A stretch of DNA of 64,000 bases from NCBI GenBank assembly GCA_003013855.2, contig ML058453.1, positions 682,001 through 746,000 on the forward strand. Reading direction: 5' to 3'. The position numbers and the translations under genes are program-made. Below, in pieces: positions 23,553 to 36,300 of the stretch. The notes below the pieces were generated by a model. That model was not told the DNA's origin and did no database searches. It saw nothing but the letters and a program-made list of their open reading frames with translations. The first letter of the stretch is position 1, and each line of letters starts with the position of its first letter. The DNA comes from Liriodendron chinense. Lineage: Eukaryota > Streptophyta > Magnoliopsida > Magnoliales > Magnoliaceae.

Positions 23553-24462
23553 GTTTTGGAGGGGTTTTTGTGCTGTGGAGAAAAAGAAGGGTTGGAGAGA
23601 GGGAAATGAAAGGGACGACTATAGAAGCCCTGTTTTGAAGGGGAGTTCTTTTATACTCCTGCAAAGTACAAGCTTTGATACACAGGCACTTCGGAAAATG
23701 CATAGGTTGCATACATTCACTTAATTAAACCGATTAGATTCTGGAAACCACTACAATAACTTACGATGTCAAAGAAAAATATTTTTTAAATGATTCCAAC
23801 CCTTGATTAGTGGACACTTCTTTTTTTGAAATAGTACCATTGGATTTTTATGTTTTTAACCATCCAATAAATATCCACCAATCCAATATTCAGATAACAA
23901 AATAAGCATAGGTTTTGGTTTTTGGTACTTCTAAAACGTTACACATAATTTGAACAATTTATTTTGAATTAAATTTGTTCCACAATTTCAATTTCTAATT
24001 GCATGTGTATCATCCTTCACACTCTGGCAGAGTAACAAGGTTTCTCTGTCGGAAGGAATTGGCCGTCTGAGGACAGCAGAATTAGTGCACGTGATGTAAA
24101 AGAAGCTCAAATCTAACCGTTCAAATTGTAGTTTCCACGGGTGATAGGTCAAAAAACCGATATTGGCCTAAAATAACACGTATAGACTCTGATGCATGGA
24201 CGTTTGTTTGAGGAACTTGATATTCTTTTCATTTTACCGTCCATTACATATCTACCAATTGGGTAGATCGAACATCATATCTGTATGATTTTTTTTTATT
24301 ATCAGGAATCTAAAGTTGTCCCACCAGATGGATGGATTGATTTAAGTTGAAATATTTCACGTACATGCTTAATGGATGAATGAGTATTAATAGTCATACT
24401 CCGCCAGAGTATCAATGCTTTCCCAGGTGTTTTCCACCATTTCAGTTTCCCGGTCTTTTTTT
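23553..24462. other. Upstream region of the RAD52-like gene
   Basis: This stretch should hold the promoter of the minus-strand gene starting at 23476. I could not identify a convincing TATA box or other element, and nothing coding is visible. Confidence 0.5.
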
Positions 24463-24842
24463 TGAGGTGGATTGCCTTCCTGTAGTCGGAAGCTGGGTGT
24501 GCCTACAGAGATTTCCGTTTCAAATCCACTCCGTCCATCAGCCATAATTGAATATTGACCCAAAAAAAAAAAAAAATCACTCATATACAAAACTCAAGTG
24601 GGTCACGAAAAATGAAAAGTGGGAACAAAAACGTCCACCGTTAAAACCTCCGATCATGATGTTTATATACCATCCAAACCGTTCACAGGATTATTACCAA
24701 TCGGATAAACTTTGAACATAGATACCATCCTAATATAAAACCGCTGTGGCCACCACAAAGTTTCCAGCGGTGGGCATACAATCCCAGCTGTTTCGTATGG
24801 TACGGCCCGTGAGTTTTTGGATGTGTCTGAATTTAGCACTAA
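24463..24842. repeat. Diverged foldback-family copy
   Basis: The motifs 'ggattgccttcctg', 'ccactccgtccatcag', 'aactcaagtgggtcacg' and 'ccaccgttaaaacctcc' appear in family order. The ends are eroded and no duplication is visible. Confidence 0.5.
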
Positions 24843-24892
24843 GGCTTGTTTGTCACCGTTTGGAGAGGAAGTGACGAGAAGTGGAACCCATG

Positions 24893-25421
24893 TAGGGCTG
24901 TAAATGGGTCAGTGGACCCGATGGGGTACCCGGACCCGACCCATTTAGACCCGACCCAGACCCGACCCATTTGTTAAATGGTACGGGTCTGGGTCCAAGA
25001 ATAGACCCATTTGTTAAACGGGTTTGGGTCTGGTTTCCTTTATATTAGGCCCGACCCGACCCGACCCGACCCGACCCGACCCAAACCCATTTAGTAAGTG
25101 GGCGGGTTTGATCTATGTTACAAGGGACCCGTCCAGCTCAGACCCGTCCAGACCCGGTTTTAAGCCTTGTAAAATGCTTGCATACTTGATCCAGACCCGA
25201 ATCCATTAGACCCGGCCCATTTATAAATGGGTCTGGGTGGATCTCCCTCTACCAGACCTGGACCCATTTATAAATGGTTCTGATGGGCTGACTCGGACCC
25301 GACTCGGACCCGCCCATTTAGTAAAAGGGTCTGGGTCTAAAATTTGGACCAGACCTGTTTAGTAAATGGGCGGGTCTGGTTTTGGCTAAACCCGCCCCGA
25401 ACCCAACCATTTACAGCCCTA
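24893..25421. mobile_element. hAT-like non-autonomous element with perfect 8-bp duplication
   Basis: The ends read TAGGGCTGTAAATGG inward on both strands. The duplication aacccatg flanks them exactly (24885-24892 and 25422-25429). The interior is repeated 'gacccatttgttaaatgg' and 'gggtctgggtcc' motifs plus a CCCGA pentamer array, with no coding sequence. Confidence 0.9.
25050..25083. repeat. (CCCGA)n tandem repeat
   Basis: About six CCCGA pentamers lie inside the hAT-like element. Confidence 0.9.
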
Positions 25422-25575
25422 AACCCATGTCATGAATTCTCCTCAATTTTAATTTTTATTAATTCTAAATTTATTGTTTGACAGCCAAAACTTAAAAGGG
25501 AAGTTAGACAAGGGAGAATGGATAGTGTGGACTTTAATTCCACTGTATGCCCACCTATACTGTTGTGTTCTTGAT

Positions 25576-26126
25576 GGGCGTGAATTAAGTACCAACCTAC
25601 TAGGACCTAGATAGAGATGGACAGTCTTGTCAAAGGATGTGTGGGGCCCACCATGGCATATGTGTTTTATCCATGATGTCCAACTATTTTGAAAGATCAT
25701 TTTAAGGAATGAACCCAAAAATTAAGGAAGATTGAAGGCTCAAGTGGACTGCACTAAGGAAGAAATATGAATTTAAATCCTACCATTGAAAAGTTCTTAG
25801 AGGCACAGAAGTTATGGATCAAGCTGATATTTATGTTTTCCCTTTGTATAAGTCTATGTGACCTTATGAATAGGTTGGATGACAAATATATATCCCAGTG
25901 GGCACTAGGAAATTATCAAAAGTAGGAATTTAATCCCATAGCTTCCTGTGATGTGGTCCACTTTAGACTGCAATATACCTAATTTTTTGCCTCTCTGAAG
26001 AATGATATGTTAAGATGGATGGCTGGCGTAGATAAAATATATACATCACAGTGGGCCCCATAGAGCTCCTGACAGGACCATCCGGCTCTAGCTTGGTCCT
26101 GTTAGGGCAGTACCCAATCTAAGCCC
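25576..26126. mobile_element. Foldback (Mutator-like) element with 9-bp duplication
   Basis: Flanking 9-mers gttcttgat (25567-25575) and gttcttgaa (26127-26135) match at 8 of 9. The ends read GGGCGTGAATTAAGTACC and, in reverse complement, GGGCTTAGATTGGGTACTG. The 'agtacc...ctaggacctag' arms match the copy at 8775, so these two form one subfamily. Confidence 0.85.
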
Positions 26127-26135
26127 GTTCTTGAA

Positions 26136-27989
26136 AAATTGACTGAGGGAGTAGATTTTTCGTGGGCATCTCTATGGCCCACACAGCTTCCAACTACAGG
26201 AACTTCATGTGCATAGAGATATTCATGTGTCGGGGTTGCGTGGAGCCATGCAGATGTCCATGCCAAATCTGCTCGTCTGTCTGTTTGGTATGCCCACTTG
26301 AGTTTTAGAATCCTATACTAATGTGGTCTTTCAAAACATGTGGATGGAGTGGATTGCTATCCATTTTTAGTTGACTCCAGATCGCCTGTTTGGCTTTAAC
26401 AGAAAAATCATGTTGCTGAGCACTCAATTAGTTCAGCTCAGTATACATTAACAGTGACTGCATTTAATACATAAGAACTAACAATGCTAATGCAGGCTCA
26501 ACTAATCAGTGCTCGGCAAACTAGGTTCTCATGTTAAAGACGTATTCAATTGAGTTTTGGCCTTTTGGGCGCCTGAGAGATGGTAGGGTGATGGGCATCA
26601 AACTACGATGGGACCATCTGTACTTTCCACATGGCATGAACTCAATCCGAACCGTCCAAATAGTGAGATTCATTTTTTATGCATTTTAATAATTAAAAAA
26701 AAAGGTACAGTAAAAGATACCATTTAACTGAATGATTGTTATAAAACTGTCTACAAGGTCCAAATTGAAAGAAAGAATTATCCATTAATCAGAGGTCAAG
26801 ATTGTCTAATAAGCATGATTTTGACGTTATGACTAATCTACAGTGGGTCCCACTAGTTGTGTGGTTTGAATTTGAGGTCCATGGCACGCGAAGAAGTTCC
26901 CAGCACTGTAGTTTTGTTTCAGCGCCCGGCGCCGTATAATTCCCACTAGACGAGAGTGACTCGAGCGAGCATGATCTTTTGGCACTCACCCATAGCGCGA
27001 GGTATGGAAGAGATCCAAGCCGTTAATCATGTCCACCGCATTGTTTGGTTGCGATGCCTAAAAAAATTGGCTCGTGTGATTATAGAGTATGCTTGCACAA
27101 AAATAAATAGATAATAATGAATCCAAATTCAATGCACGCATATGGCCCATCAGATGATCAAATCGGCATATTTTATGAAGCAGGATATACACGTAGCAAG
27201 ATCTGCCTTACGGACGGCTGGGATCTGTCAAAAATCTGTCACGTTACGTTGCTCACTTAAAAGAAGCAGTATTAACTTGCTTCAAGTGCGGCTGCTTTGA
27301 CTCGTTCGGTTCCGAGTTAAATCGAACTGGATGAGTCGACTCATCTAAGACAGGCTCACTCGCATGGATTGGGACCTTTTGAATGCGTCTTAGTCACGAT
27401 TTCTCCCTTCTTTACCATCATATGCAGGCCAAAGAAAAAAACCCATAAAGCCCACTTGCCAGAACTATCAAACTGAGTACATTGTATGAACTCTTGCTGT
27501 ATGAGTTGCTCTGGCTGGTTTGGCATGACTCAGCAGGTTAGCCTGAGTCACTCATGAGTTTGGCAAATTATGGTGCGAGGCGTGATAAAAACCCACTTAA
27601 GAGTTTGAGTCAATTCAGACAAGTCGCACAAGACCAATCCCAACCCTAAGCCCATAATTTTAGGCCAGCTTCCGTTTCTAACACGCCCACAAGCCTCTAG
27701 CCCAAGCATAGGGGAGATTGAGCTTTTCAGCAATGAGAATAGAATCCCTGGCCTCAATACGAGCCGGACAACTCATCGGTGGAAACAGGAAAAAATTAGA
27801 CTGTTAATTCCTCCAAGCTGCAGAGGTAAGCATTGATTTTTAGACCATGGCCCAATCGTTGTTTAGATCTATTCCATGCGTGCCATCTATTCATAACGAC
27901 ATTCAGGCACTATTGGGTTTTCCCAAATTATATTAAATTAAATTAAACATGTTTTAATTGTATCTCTTGAATATAGTTGTTGGTGACTC
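26136..27989. other. Intergenic DNA, no gene seen
   Basis: No coding sequence or bounded repeat is recognised. Short frames lack motifs. Confidence 0.5.
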
Positions 27990-27992
27990 TTA

Positions 27993-28213
27993 AGGGGTGT
28001 TTGGATCGTAAGTTACTTAAGACAAGCTACTTGTGCCTCAAATAGTTTATCTTGATTTTTATATACTTAAGCCAAAGTATTTAGGTATCTTTAAATAATA
28101 AAAAAAAATTACTTATAAGTGATCATAAGCCAAACCTACTTATTTCAAATAAGCTACTTATCTACTGCTGTTAGTAGAAAAGGTGAATTATTTGGTGGTA
28201 ACCAAACAGGCCC
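27993..28213. mobile_element. Tourist-like MITE
   Basis: The 221-bp element has imperfect inverted ends, AGGGGTGTTTGG and, in reverse complement, GGGCCTGTTTGG. TTA flanks both sides (27990-27992 and 28214-28216). The interior 'gtaagttacttaagacaagctacttg' matches the ends of the element at 2916. Confidence 0.85.
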
Positions 28214-28744
28214 TTAGTGAATAATTATGGACCTTTTTTATATAAAAGTTGAATTCAAATGATGGTAGAAAATTGCCATTTTTGAAAAGACGTGATGGAT
28301 GGTTTTTAAATCTATAAAAATCTATCTTGAATCATTCCGAAATACACTAACATTCTTTCTTCACCATCTTTTCTATTTACCTCCTTGAGTACTCTTTTTG
28401 TAAAAAGTTATAGAAATTATAGAAATCAATGGAGCAAATTGCAAATGTTAGAGAAATCTGTAAACCGTGATAAATAAAAAGCCAGGACATATAGTACAAA
28501 AGTGTATTCCAAGTATAGTTTTCATTCTCGTAGGTTGAAGGTCACATTTCTCTAGTTCATAATAGAAGGGCTTGTTATATCTTGAAGGTATATTTGTTGT
28601 ACCCCTCTTGAAATATCACCCTAGAATTATCAAATTATAACGTAGATTCTCCTGGTAAACAGAAATGAAGGTTTATCAATTCCTATCACCTTTTCTTTTT
28701 TTTTAATATTAGAAGTCATAGTATCCAATACCAAGTCAAAGCTA

Positions 28745-29215
28745 CGTTAGCCCCACCATGATTTATATGTCTTGTCCTTGCGGTCTATCTATTTTGCCTG
28801 CTCATTTTAAAGCATGAGCCTAAAATGGAGATAGATCCAAAGTTTAAGTGAGCCACACCACATGAAATGGTGGGGATTGAATACCTACCTTGAACAATTC
28901 TTGTGGGCCACCAAAGTTTTGGAACAAGCTGATTTTGTGTTTTCCCTTCATTCAACTTTATGGAGCAAGCTGATTTTTTTGTCTTCCCTTCATTCACCTT
29001 TGTGATGATATGTAAGGTTTGATAGCAAATAAACATTGCAGTGGGCCCAAGGAATTTTTCAATGACAGGCATCATCATCCCCATTGCTTCTTGTGGCCTG
29101 GTTCACTTGAGCTTTGGATCTACTCCTTTTTTTTTTTTTGGCTCATACCCTAAAATGAGCTGTCAAAATGAATACATGGTTTGGATAAAGCACATCATGG
29201 TGGGGCACATAGTTT
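28745..29215. mobile_element. Foldback (Mutator-like) element, ends approximate
   Basis: The inner arms 'ccccaccatgatttatatg' and 'catcatggtggggc' flank the usual palindromic core. A short segment around 'ttttcccttcattcaccttt' is duplicated in the centre. Outer arms and duplication are not clear. Confidence 0.7.
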
Positions 29216-29249
29216 TTCAAGTACAGGCAGAGATCTTGGAAATATACGG

Positions 29250-29695
29250 TAAAATGGCCACACTAGATGTATGTTTTTCATTGCCTTACTCTATCCATTT
29301 TAGCGGCTCATTTTAGGGCATGAGCTCAAAACAGCAGGTGGATCACACCCTTAAAACAGTGGTGATTCAACTCCCACCATTAACAACTTCCTCGGACGTG
29401 CTTTAATTTTTTTTTTTTTTTTTTTAACCTTTTCATCCAACCTGTTGATTATGTCAGATAGACCTGGCTGAAGGGAAAACACAAATATAGGATTGATCCA
29501 AAACTCTTGGGCCCCCAAAGAAGTTTTTAATGGTGAGAGTTCAATCACCACGGTTTCCTATATTGTAGTCTACCTGAGATTTGGATCTGCTTTATTTTTG
29601 GCTCATGCCTTAAAATGAGTTAGTAAAATGGATGGACGGCGTGGATAAAATTGGTGGCGCCTACAGAGCTCTGACGCCAGCATGCTGGAGGTGCT
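29250..29695. mobile_element. Foldback (Mutator-like) element, ends approximate
   Basis: The core motifs 'tgaactcccaccattaacaac' to 'tggacggcgtggataaaa' are present in family order. It lies just downstream of the preceding copy and about 400 bp beyond the GDSL gene stop. Confidence 0.65.
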
Positions 29696-30109
29696 GGGTC
29701 ACCAGCCCAATCGCGGCCCTCTCCTGCTGCATTGGCACACGTGGAGACACGTAGGGGCTGAATAAACGTGCATTGATTGGAAACCTCCATCTACCATTCA
29801 TGTTTTAGCAAGGTTGGGCGAGTTGGAGAGAATCACCCCCTTGTGGGGCCCAAAGTTACATGTATATTGAATCCAACCCGTCTATCATGTGAGTCTCACC
29901 AAGTTTTTCTGGGATCCCAAAATTCAAGATTATCCATGACTTAAATTAGCCACAAAACAGGGAGCAATGAAATATGTGAAAGGGTTCTAATAGGAGAAAG
30001 ATGCTGTGTGCTGCAATTAAGAGCTTGTTGGAGACTTACATACATACGCTTGCATATGTACAGACTTACCTGTTCATATGCATACATAAGAGAAGGGGGA
30101 AATCCAGGA

Positions 30110-30330
30110 CTATATGAGTGCCATCTGTTGGACATTGATTGGATAACAATCGGACGGTGGGCCAGTGAAAGCCCTCTGAGCAAGGATTGCATTCACAGCT
30201 TCTGTTGGATGGAAAGCATCCCAGAAGATGTACTGATTCCTGTTTCCGCAGGGGATTGACTGGGGTAGGCAGGTTATCTGCCCTTGGTTCCTCCCGACCC
30301 CACAACATGCCTCATCCGTAACGTTGAACC
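30110..30330 (-). CDS. GDSL exon 5 (block V) with stop
   Basis: The acceptor is GTGGCAG. The exon codes residues 297-369, GFNVTDEACCGVG to QQMALI, with the catalytic DAFH at 334-337. The TAG is at 30110-30112. Confidence 0.94.
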
Positions 30331-33300
30331 CTGCCACATCAACACAAACCTCAACCATCCATTCATTAATTCTGTATACATCTTGCTATTTAGGGCTGAC
30401 AATGGGCCGGGTAAACTAAATGGGTACCCGAACCCAGCCCAAAACGCGCTAGGTGTGGGTGCGGGTCCTATTATTTAATTTGAAACTGTCTAGGCAGGGT
30501 GTGGGTGTACTCTTTTCCATATGACTAATACTGCAATTAATTTATAATTAGTAAAAATAATTAACATTTTTAATTGATAAATCTAAAAAAAAAATGACTT
30601 CCGCTACAATCATCACAAAAGATAAGCTTATTATACAACACTTTGCATGTGGGGTCCACTGTTGTGTATGTGAGACGCATTGTATCCGTCTCATTAAATA
30701 AGGCCGCCCCATTATGAAGTGGAACCCAAAGTTCAAGTCAATCCAGCCATCATGTGAGCTATCAAGTGAATTTGGATATTTTTGTGCGATATTTCATTAA
30801 TTTTTATGGTGCGGCCCACTTAATAATTGGATTTTTATTTTTTATTTTTAAGGCATCCATCATCACGGTGAGGCTTGCACAGCAATGGCCATATGACTAA
30901 TCATCGATATGAAATATTAGCTTATTGTGATGGAAGTACAATGCTTAGTATATATATATATTTTTTTCAAATTTAAAATTTGTGTACCTATAATCTAATG
31001 GGTACAGCTGCTATTGGTTGTTTCAGGCATGACGGAGGTACAGGTATGGTACTCATTGGCGGGGCCGGTGGATATGGGTATGGGTACCCTTGAACTTGAC
31101 CTCAACCGGCCCCATTGCCACCCCCTCCTAGGTAACATGTGCCAATTGGTATTGCTTGCGACCCTATGACTCAGTGGTAGACTCACAAAAGTCTCAACAC
31201 GAAGTCATGGGTTCAAGCACCACTTGATGTGTGACTGTACGGGCATGTGTGGAGTGTGTGGGGCTGACCAAATTTGGGTTGGGTTCAGCCGGGTAAGGAT
31301 GATCATGCTTGTTGGTGTAGGTAAAAATCTCTTGCATTGTGTGGTTGATGATTTGATTTAGTTTATTACTTTATAATAACTCATAATTCTAATAGTTTGG
31401 AGGGCGAGATCCTAAGGTTTTGTGAAACGCACCCAATAGGCCTGACCACTAGGTCCTGACTCAGCCAATGCATCAAGAGTTGGGCTTGGCTTGTAATGAT
31501 CCAGCCGAGCCGGGCCACAGCCATTTTGCACTATAAGTGTATTAAATCAAGATGCTTAAGTCTGCTAATTGTAACTCACCATAAGTAGCAGGACCATTGA
31601 GAATGTCACCGAAGGCCCCGTAAGTGTTGTCGTAGACGAAGATTGCCCCAGGGTGGTTGCCATTCAGTAGGTCCACGAGCGATCTGAGTCCTTCATTGAA
31701 CGGCCCAACAATCTCGTTTACATAATTGGCACATCGGCCGGGTGGGACCTGATAGATTGCTAATTGGTTCGGGCTGCAACCAAGTGGGCCCACTCCTGCC
31801 AACAAGAACTTCCTTAAGCCTACACTGTAAAGTGCCTGCAATGTTTGATAAATGGATATTTGAGAAGTCTTTCGTCAAATGAAAAAAAAAAAAAAACCAT
31901 ACACTGCTGGTTGTTGAGATCTTTCCTCCATGTAGAGTGCTCAATGTCCACAGATTGTGGGTTTTGCTAACTATGTGTTATACAATGCGTGGGCCTAGGG
32001 GTGCACATGGAACCGGTGGAACCAGTAAACTGGATAGGAACCAGTCCAGTTCGGTCCGGTTTTAAAGTGCACCAGTTTTGGTTTCGAAAATCAAAGAACC
32101 TCTGGGGTTTTGTAGAACCGAACCTTGGAACTGAATTTAGAACTGAACCTGGTTGTTCAACCCTCACTGTTTCACATCGAGTAGTCCATTTAAAATTTGG
32201 ATCTATTTAATTTTTTTATTTATGGCCCACCTAAACATTGCCTAACAATGAAGATGGATGGTGTAGATCTAACAAACATGTTGCATTGTATCAAGGAATC
32301 CAAGGCAATTGGGCTAGATTATAAAAAGCCCAAAGTCGAGGAACCAAACCCAAACCGAACTGGTTTTTACGGTCTAGCTCCGGTTCCAGATTTCTCGGAC
32401 CATTGGGAACAGTTCAGTTCTGGTTTCACCCCCAAAACCGGACCAAACGGAACCGTGTGCACCCCTACTTGGGCCCAATGGTTGTACGGTACCATTGGGT
32501 GGGCCATCATTCAGTGGTCCAAGCAGTGTATATTATGGGCCCCATAGTCGCCCATACCCCAAAAATCCTGGATTGAAAGAGACATAATAGGCAGTGATTG
32601 AAGAGGTGGTCCAGAGAGAAACTAATGGCCCGGGTCTACATTAACTAAGAAAAGGCCCGATATTGTACGGCCAGGGATCTTCCAATATGAGGGTTTTGGT
32701 GTGTGTGGCCCACTACGATGAGGCCTGTCATCAATGGTGTGGATCATTTAACGATGGCCCCCACTTACAAACTGAAAGTTTGGAAGTGTTCTACGGAAGG
32801 AGATTGCATCCTGCCCCAGCATGGACAATCATCAGTCCAGGCAGGGCCTACAGTGATTTATGAGTTTTATCCATGCCGTTTATCCATTTTTTCCATATAA
32901 TTTTAGGGTATGAACCCAAAAATGAGGCAAATCCAAAGCTTATGTGGACCACACTACAGGAAGCAGTGGTGATAATGATGCCCACCGTTGAAACCTTCCT
33001 AGAGCCCAACGTGATGTTTATTTGCCATCCAACTTGTTCATAAAGGTCACATAAGCCTGGATCAAGGTAAAACACAAATATCAACTTGATCTAAAACTTC
33101 TGCAGCTCCTAAGAAGTTTTTAATGGTAGGCATTCAATCTCCATAGTGTGGTCCACTTGAAACTTGGATATGCCTCATTTTTGGCCTTACACCCTAAAAT
33201 AATTTGCCAAAATGGATAGACGGCATGGATAAAACCCATACACCAGGGTGGGCCCCACAGAACCCTGCCTAGATCAATTAATATTCGGGCAGGGTGGAAC

Positions 33301-36300
33301 GCAGTCCATATCCAACCCCATTTAGCCCAACCCATCTATCTATAAACAGGTAAAGCCAAATCCAACCCATCTAACCTATCTAATTAAAAAATAAATTAAA
33401 AATAAAATAAATGTTATTTTATTAAAAATATAAAAATATCAAGTACTAATTCAAAACTCTTAATTAATATAAAATTAAACTCATATAAGGTTTTTAAATT
33501 AACATTATATTAGAACAAACAATACTTATATAGTTAACATTTAGCAGGCTACAGTGGGGACCATGACCCAAAAGGTCTGGCCTAGCAAACCCACACCTAA
33601 CCCATTTGTTTTCATGTTAAAACAAAAATACAGCCGAACTCAATTCATACGAGAAATGGGTCAACCTAAATCCTGACTTTCCAGGATGGGTCCAAGTCGG
33701 GTTGGTGACCTATTGGTTTCACCACCATTGCTGGTGTTGTAATGGGCTATTGTGGGCCCACATGATGTGTTCATCAAATCAAAGTTGTTCATTAGGTTCA
33801 TCATACACGGTGAAAAAGCACATAATTCGACCAAACGATTTGAGCATTATGAAACGTCGAAGTAATTCGATGGTCCATGACATTAAATTTTTGAGGATTT
33901 AGGATATTCTGTTGGAAACGGACGCCACAAATTTGTTTGTACAGAGGCCATCGGGCTGTTGGTGGGGGTGTCCGACCGGCCGGCTACAGTGGAGACCCAA
34001 GCAGCGTTGCTGCTGTGACAAAAATAGGCCATCCGACCAGTAGGACGACCGGTCGGCAGTGTCCTACTGCAACTCTATTTCTTACGCGGTTTGCGCATAA
34101 GAGGTTTTTAAATCCGGTTTGCTTCCTATTTAAGGTGTATTTTCGGAATTAGAGGTTATCAAGGTTGCAAAGGGGATTGAGGGAGCTTCTAGGTGAGAGA
34201 AAGAGCTTGGAGAAGAGGGTTTTCTTCTTGGGTAAGCTTGAGATTTCTCTTGTGGGCTTGGGTTTTGGGTCTTGGGTCTTGGGTTCCATCTCTTGTAACT
34301 TCTGATATTATAGTGGATTGTTGTCGCTTTGTGGCTTGGTTTTTTACTCGTGAGGGGTTTTTCCACGTAAAAATCCGATTGTCTATGTGTGGGTGATTGC
34401 ATGCATTGTGATTGCATTGTGTAGCTTATTTGATTGAATTTTCTGTTTGTGTTCGGCTTTGCTTCCGCTGTCGGCCCTCCTATCCCAACAACTGGTAGCA
34501 GAGCGTTCGTTGGGGTGTAGCAGAAATTCAAATCTGAGACAAGAGCATGTTATCAGGCATGAGGTTCGACATGGAGAAATATTCGGGAAAAAATAACTTT
34601 GAGCTTTGGAAGGTGAAGATGAAAGGCCTTCTAGTTCAGCAAGGATTACAATATGCGCTCCTTGGAGAGCGACCAGAAGCTATGAAAGAAGGAGAGTGGA
34701 AGAAGATCGATGAAAAGGTCAATGTCTCAATCCAATTGTGCTTGGCAGATGAGATCCTATACAATGTCATGAAAGAGAAGACTGCAACTGCAACATGGGC
34801 GAAGTTGGAGAATATCTATGCGAAGAAATCTCTTGAAAATCGCATATACTTGAAGCTTCAGTTGTACAATCTGAGGATGACAGAGGGGGCCGATGTCGAG
34901 AGCCACATCAGCAATTTCGATAGGCTTACTTGCAAATTGATAGACGTAGATGAGCCGATGAAGGACGAGGATCAAGTGTTTATCCTGTTGAATTCTCTTC
35001 CAAAATCATATGAGTCTCTCAAAGACTCTTTGTGCGCAGGTAGGGAGACTATTGGCATAGAAACCGTTATCTCAGCCCTTCAGGCGAAGGCGATGAGAAG
35101 AAAAAGCGGCGGCGTGGGTCCCTCTACTGATGAGGCACTGGATATAAGTGGGAGGAATTTTGAGCGGGGTGGAGGATCTTTTTCATCGAGATCTAAATCA
35201 AAAGGCAAGTGGAGGCACAATGTGAGATGCTGGAATTGTGGGGAAGAAGGACATGTGAAAATGGATTGTTCGAATTCTGAAAAAAGGCAGGAGAGATCTG
35301 GAGATTCTTCTAGGGAAGGAACCAATACTATAGAGGACGGTGGTGACGGTTGTGATGTATTGACTGTATCTGGCATAGAGCCTCTTGGTGGAGAGTGTCT
35401 CTTGGATTCGGGGGCATCATGTCATGTATGTCCTGACCGAAATTCATTCATGTCATACAAGGAGTATGATGGTGGATCGGTGTTTGTGGGCGATGGCTAC
35501 GCTCGCAATGTGGTAGGGATTGGTTCGGTGCGCATTAGGATGTTCGATAGAGTCGAACGGATCCTTGAAAGTGTAAAGCATGTCCCTGAGATGAAGAGGA
35601 ATGTGATATCTCTTGGTGCACTCGAGGCGAAAGGGTGCAGGTTCATCGGCCGCGATCGGTATTATAAAGTGCTGAAGGGAGCATACGTGATGATCAAGGC
35701 ACGAAGGTACGATAATCTTTACAAGGTGATTGGGAGCACTATTCATGGTGGAGCTGTGGGATTGGCAGCGGGATCCACAGTTGCTCAAGTGTGGCAAGAG
35801 AAAAATGATCACATGGGAAGAGCAACAAGGCGTGTGAAGATGCAAGGATAGAGTCGATGGGGCATGAGAAGCGACGGTACTATAATGATGACGAAGTAGA
35901 GGTGGAGATTGTGCGTGGTCAGGAGGTGCGTGGTGATTTGAGTCGTGGTGGAGTTTGTTGGAAACGGACGCCTCAAATTTGTTTGTACAGAGGCCACCGG
36001 CCGGTCGGTGGGGGTGTCCGACCGGCCGGCCACAATGGAGACCCAAGCAGTGTTGCTGCTGTGACAAAAATAGGCCATCCGACCGGTCGATCAACTAGTC
36101 GGTAGGAGTGTCCGACCCGTCGGACGACCGGTCGGCAGTGTCCTACTGCAACTCTGTTTCTTGCGCGGTTTGCACGCAAGAGGTTTCTAAATCCGGTTTT
36201 CTTCATATTTAAGGTGAATTTTCAGAATTAGAGGTTACCAAGGTTGCAAAGGGGATTGAGGGAGCTTCTAGGTGAGAGAAAGAGCTTGGAGAAGAGGATT

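Noticed and set aside
35453..36094. 213-residue minus-strand frame
   Set aside because: It is the antisense shadow of the gag frame and the 3' LTR.
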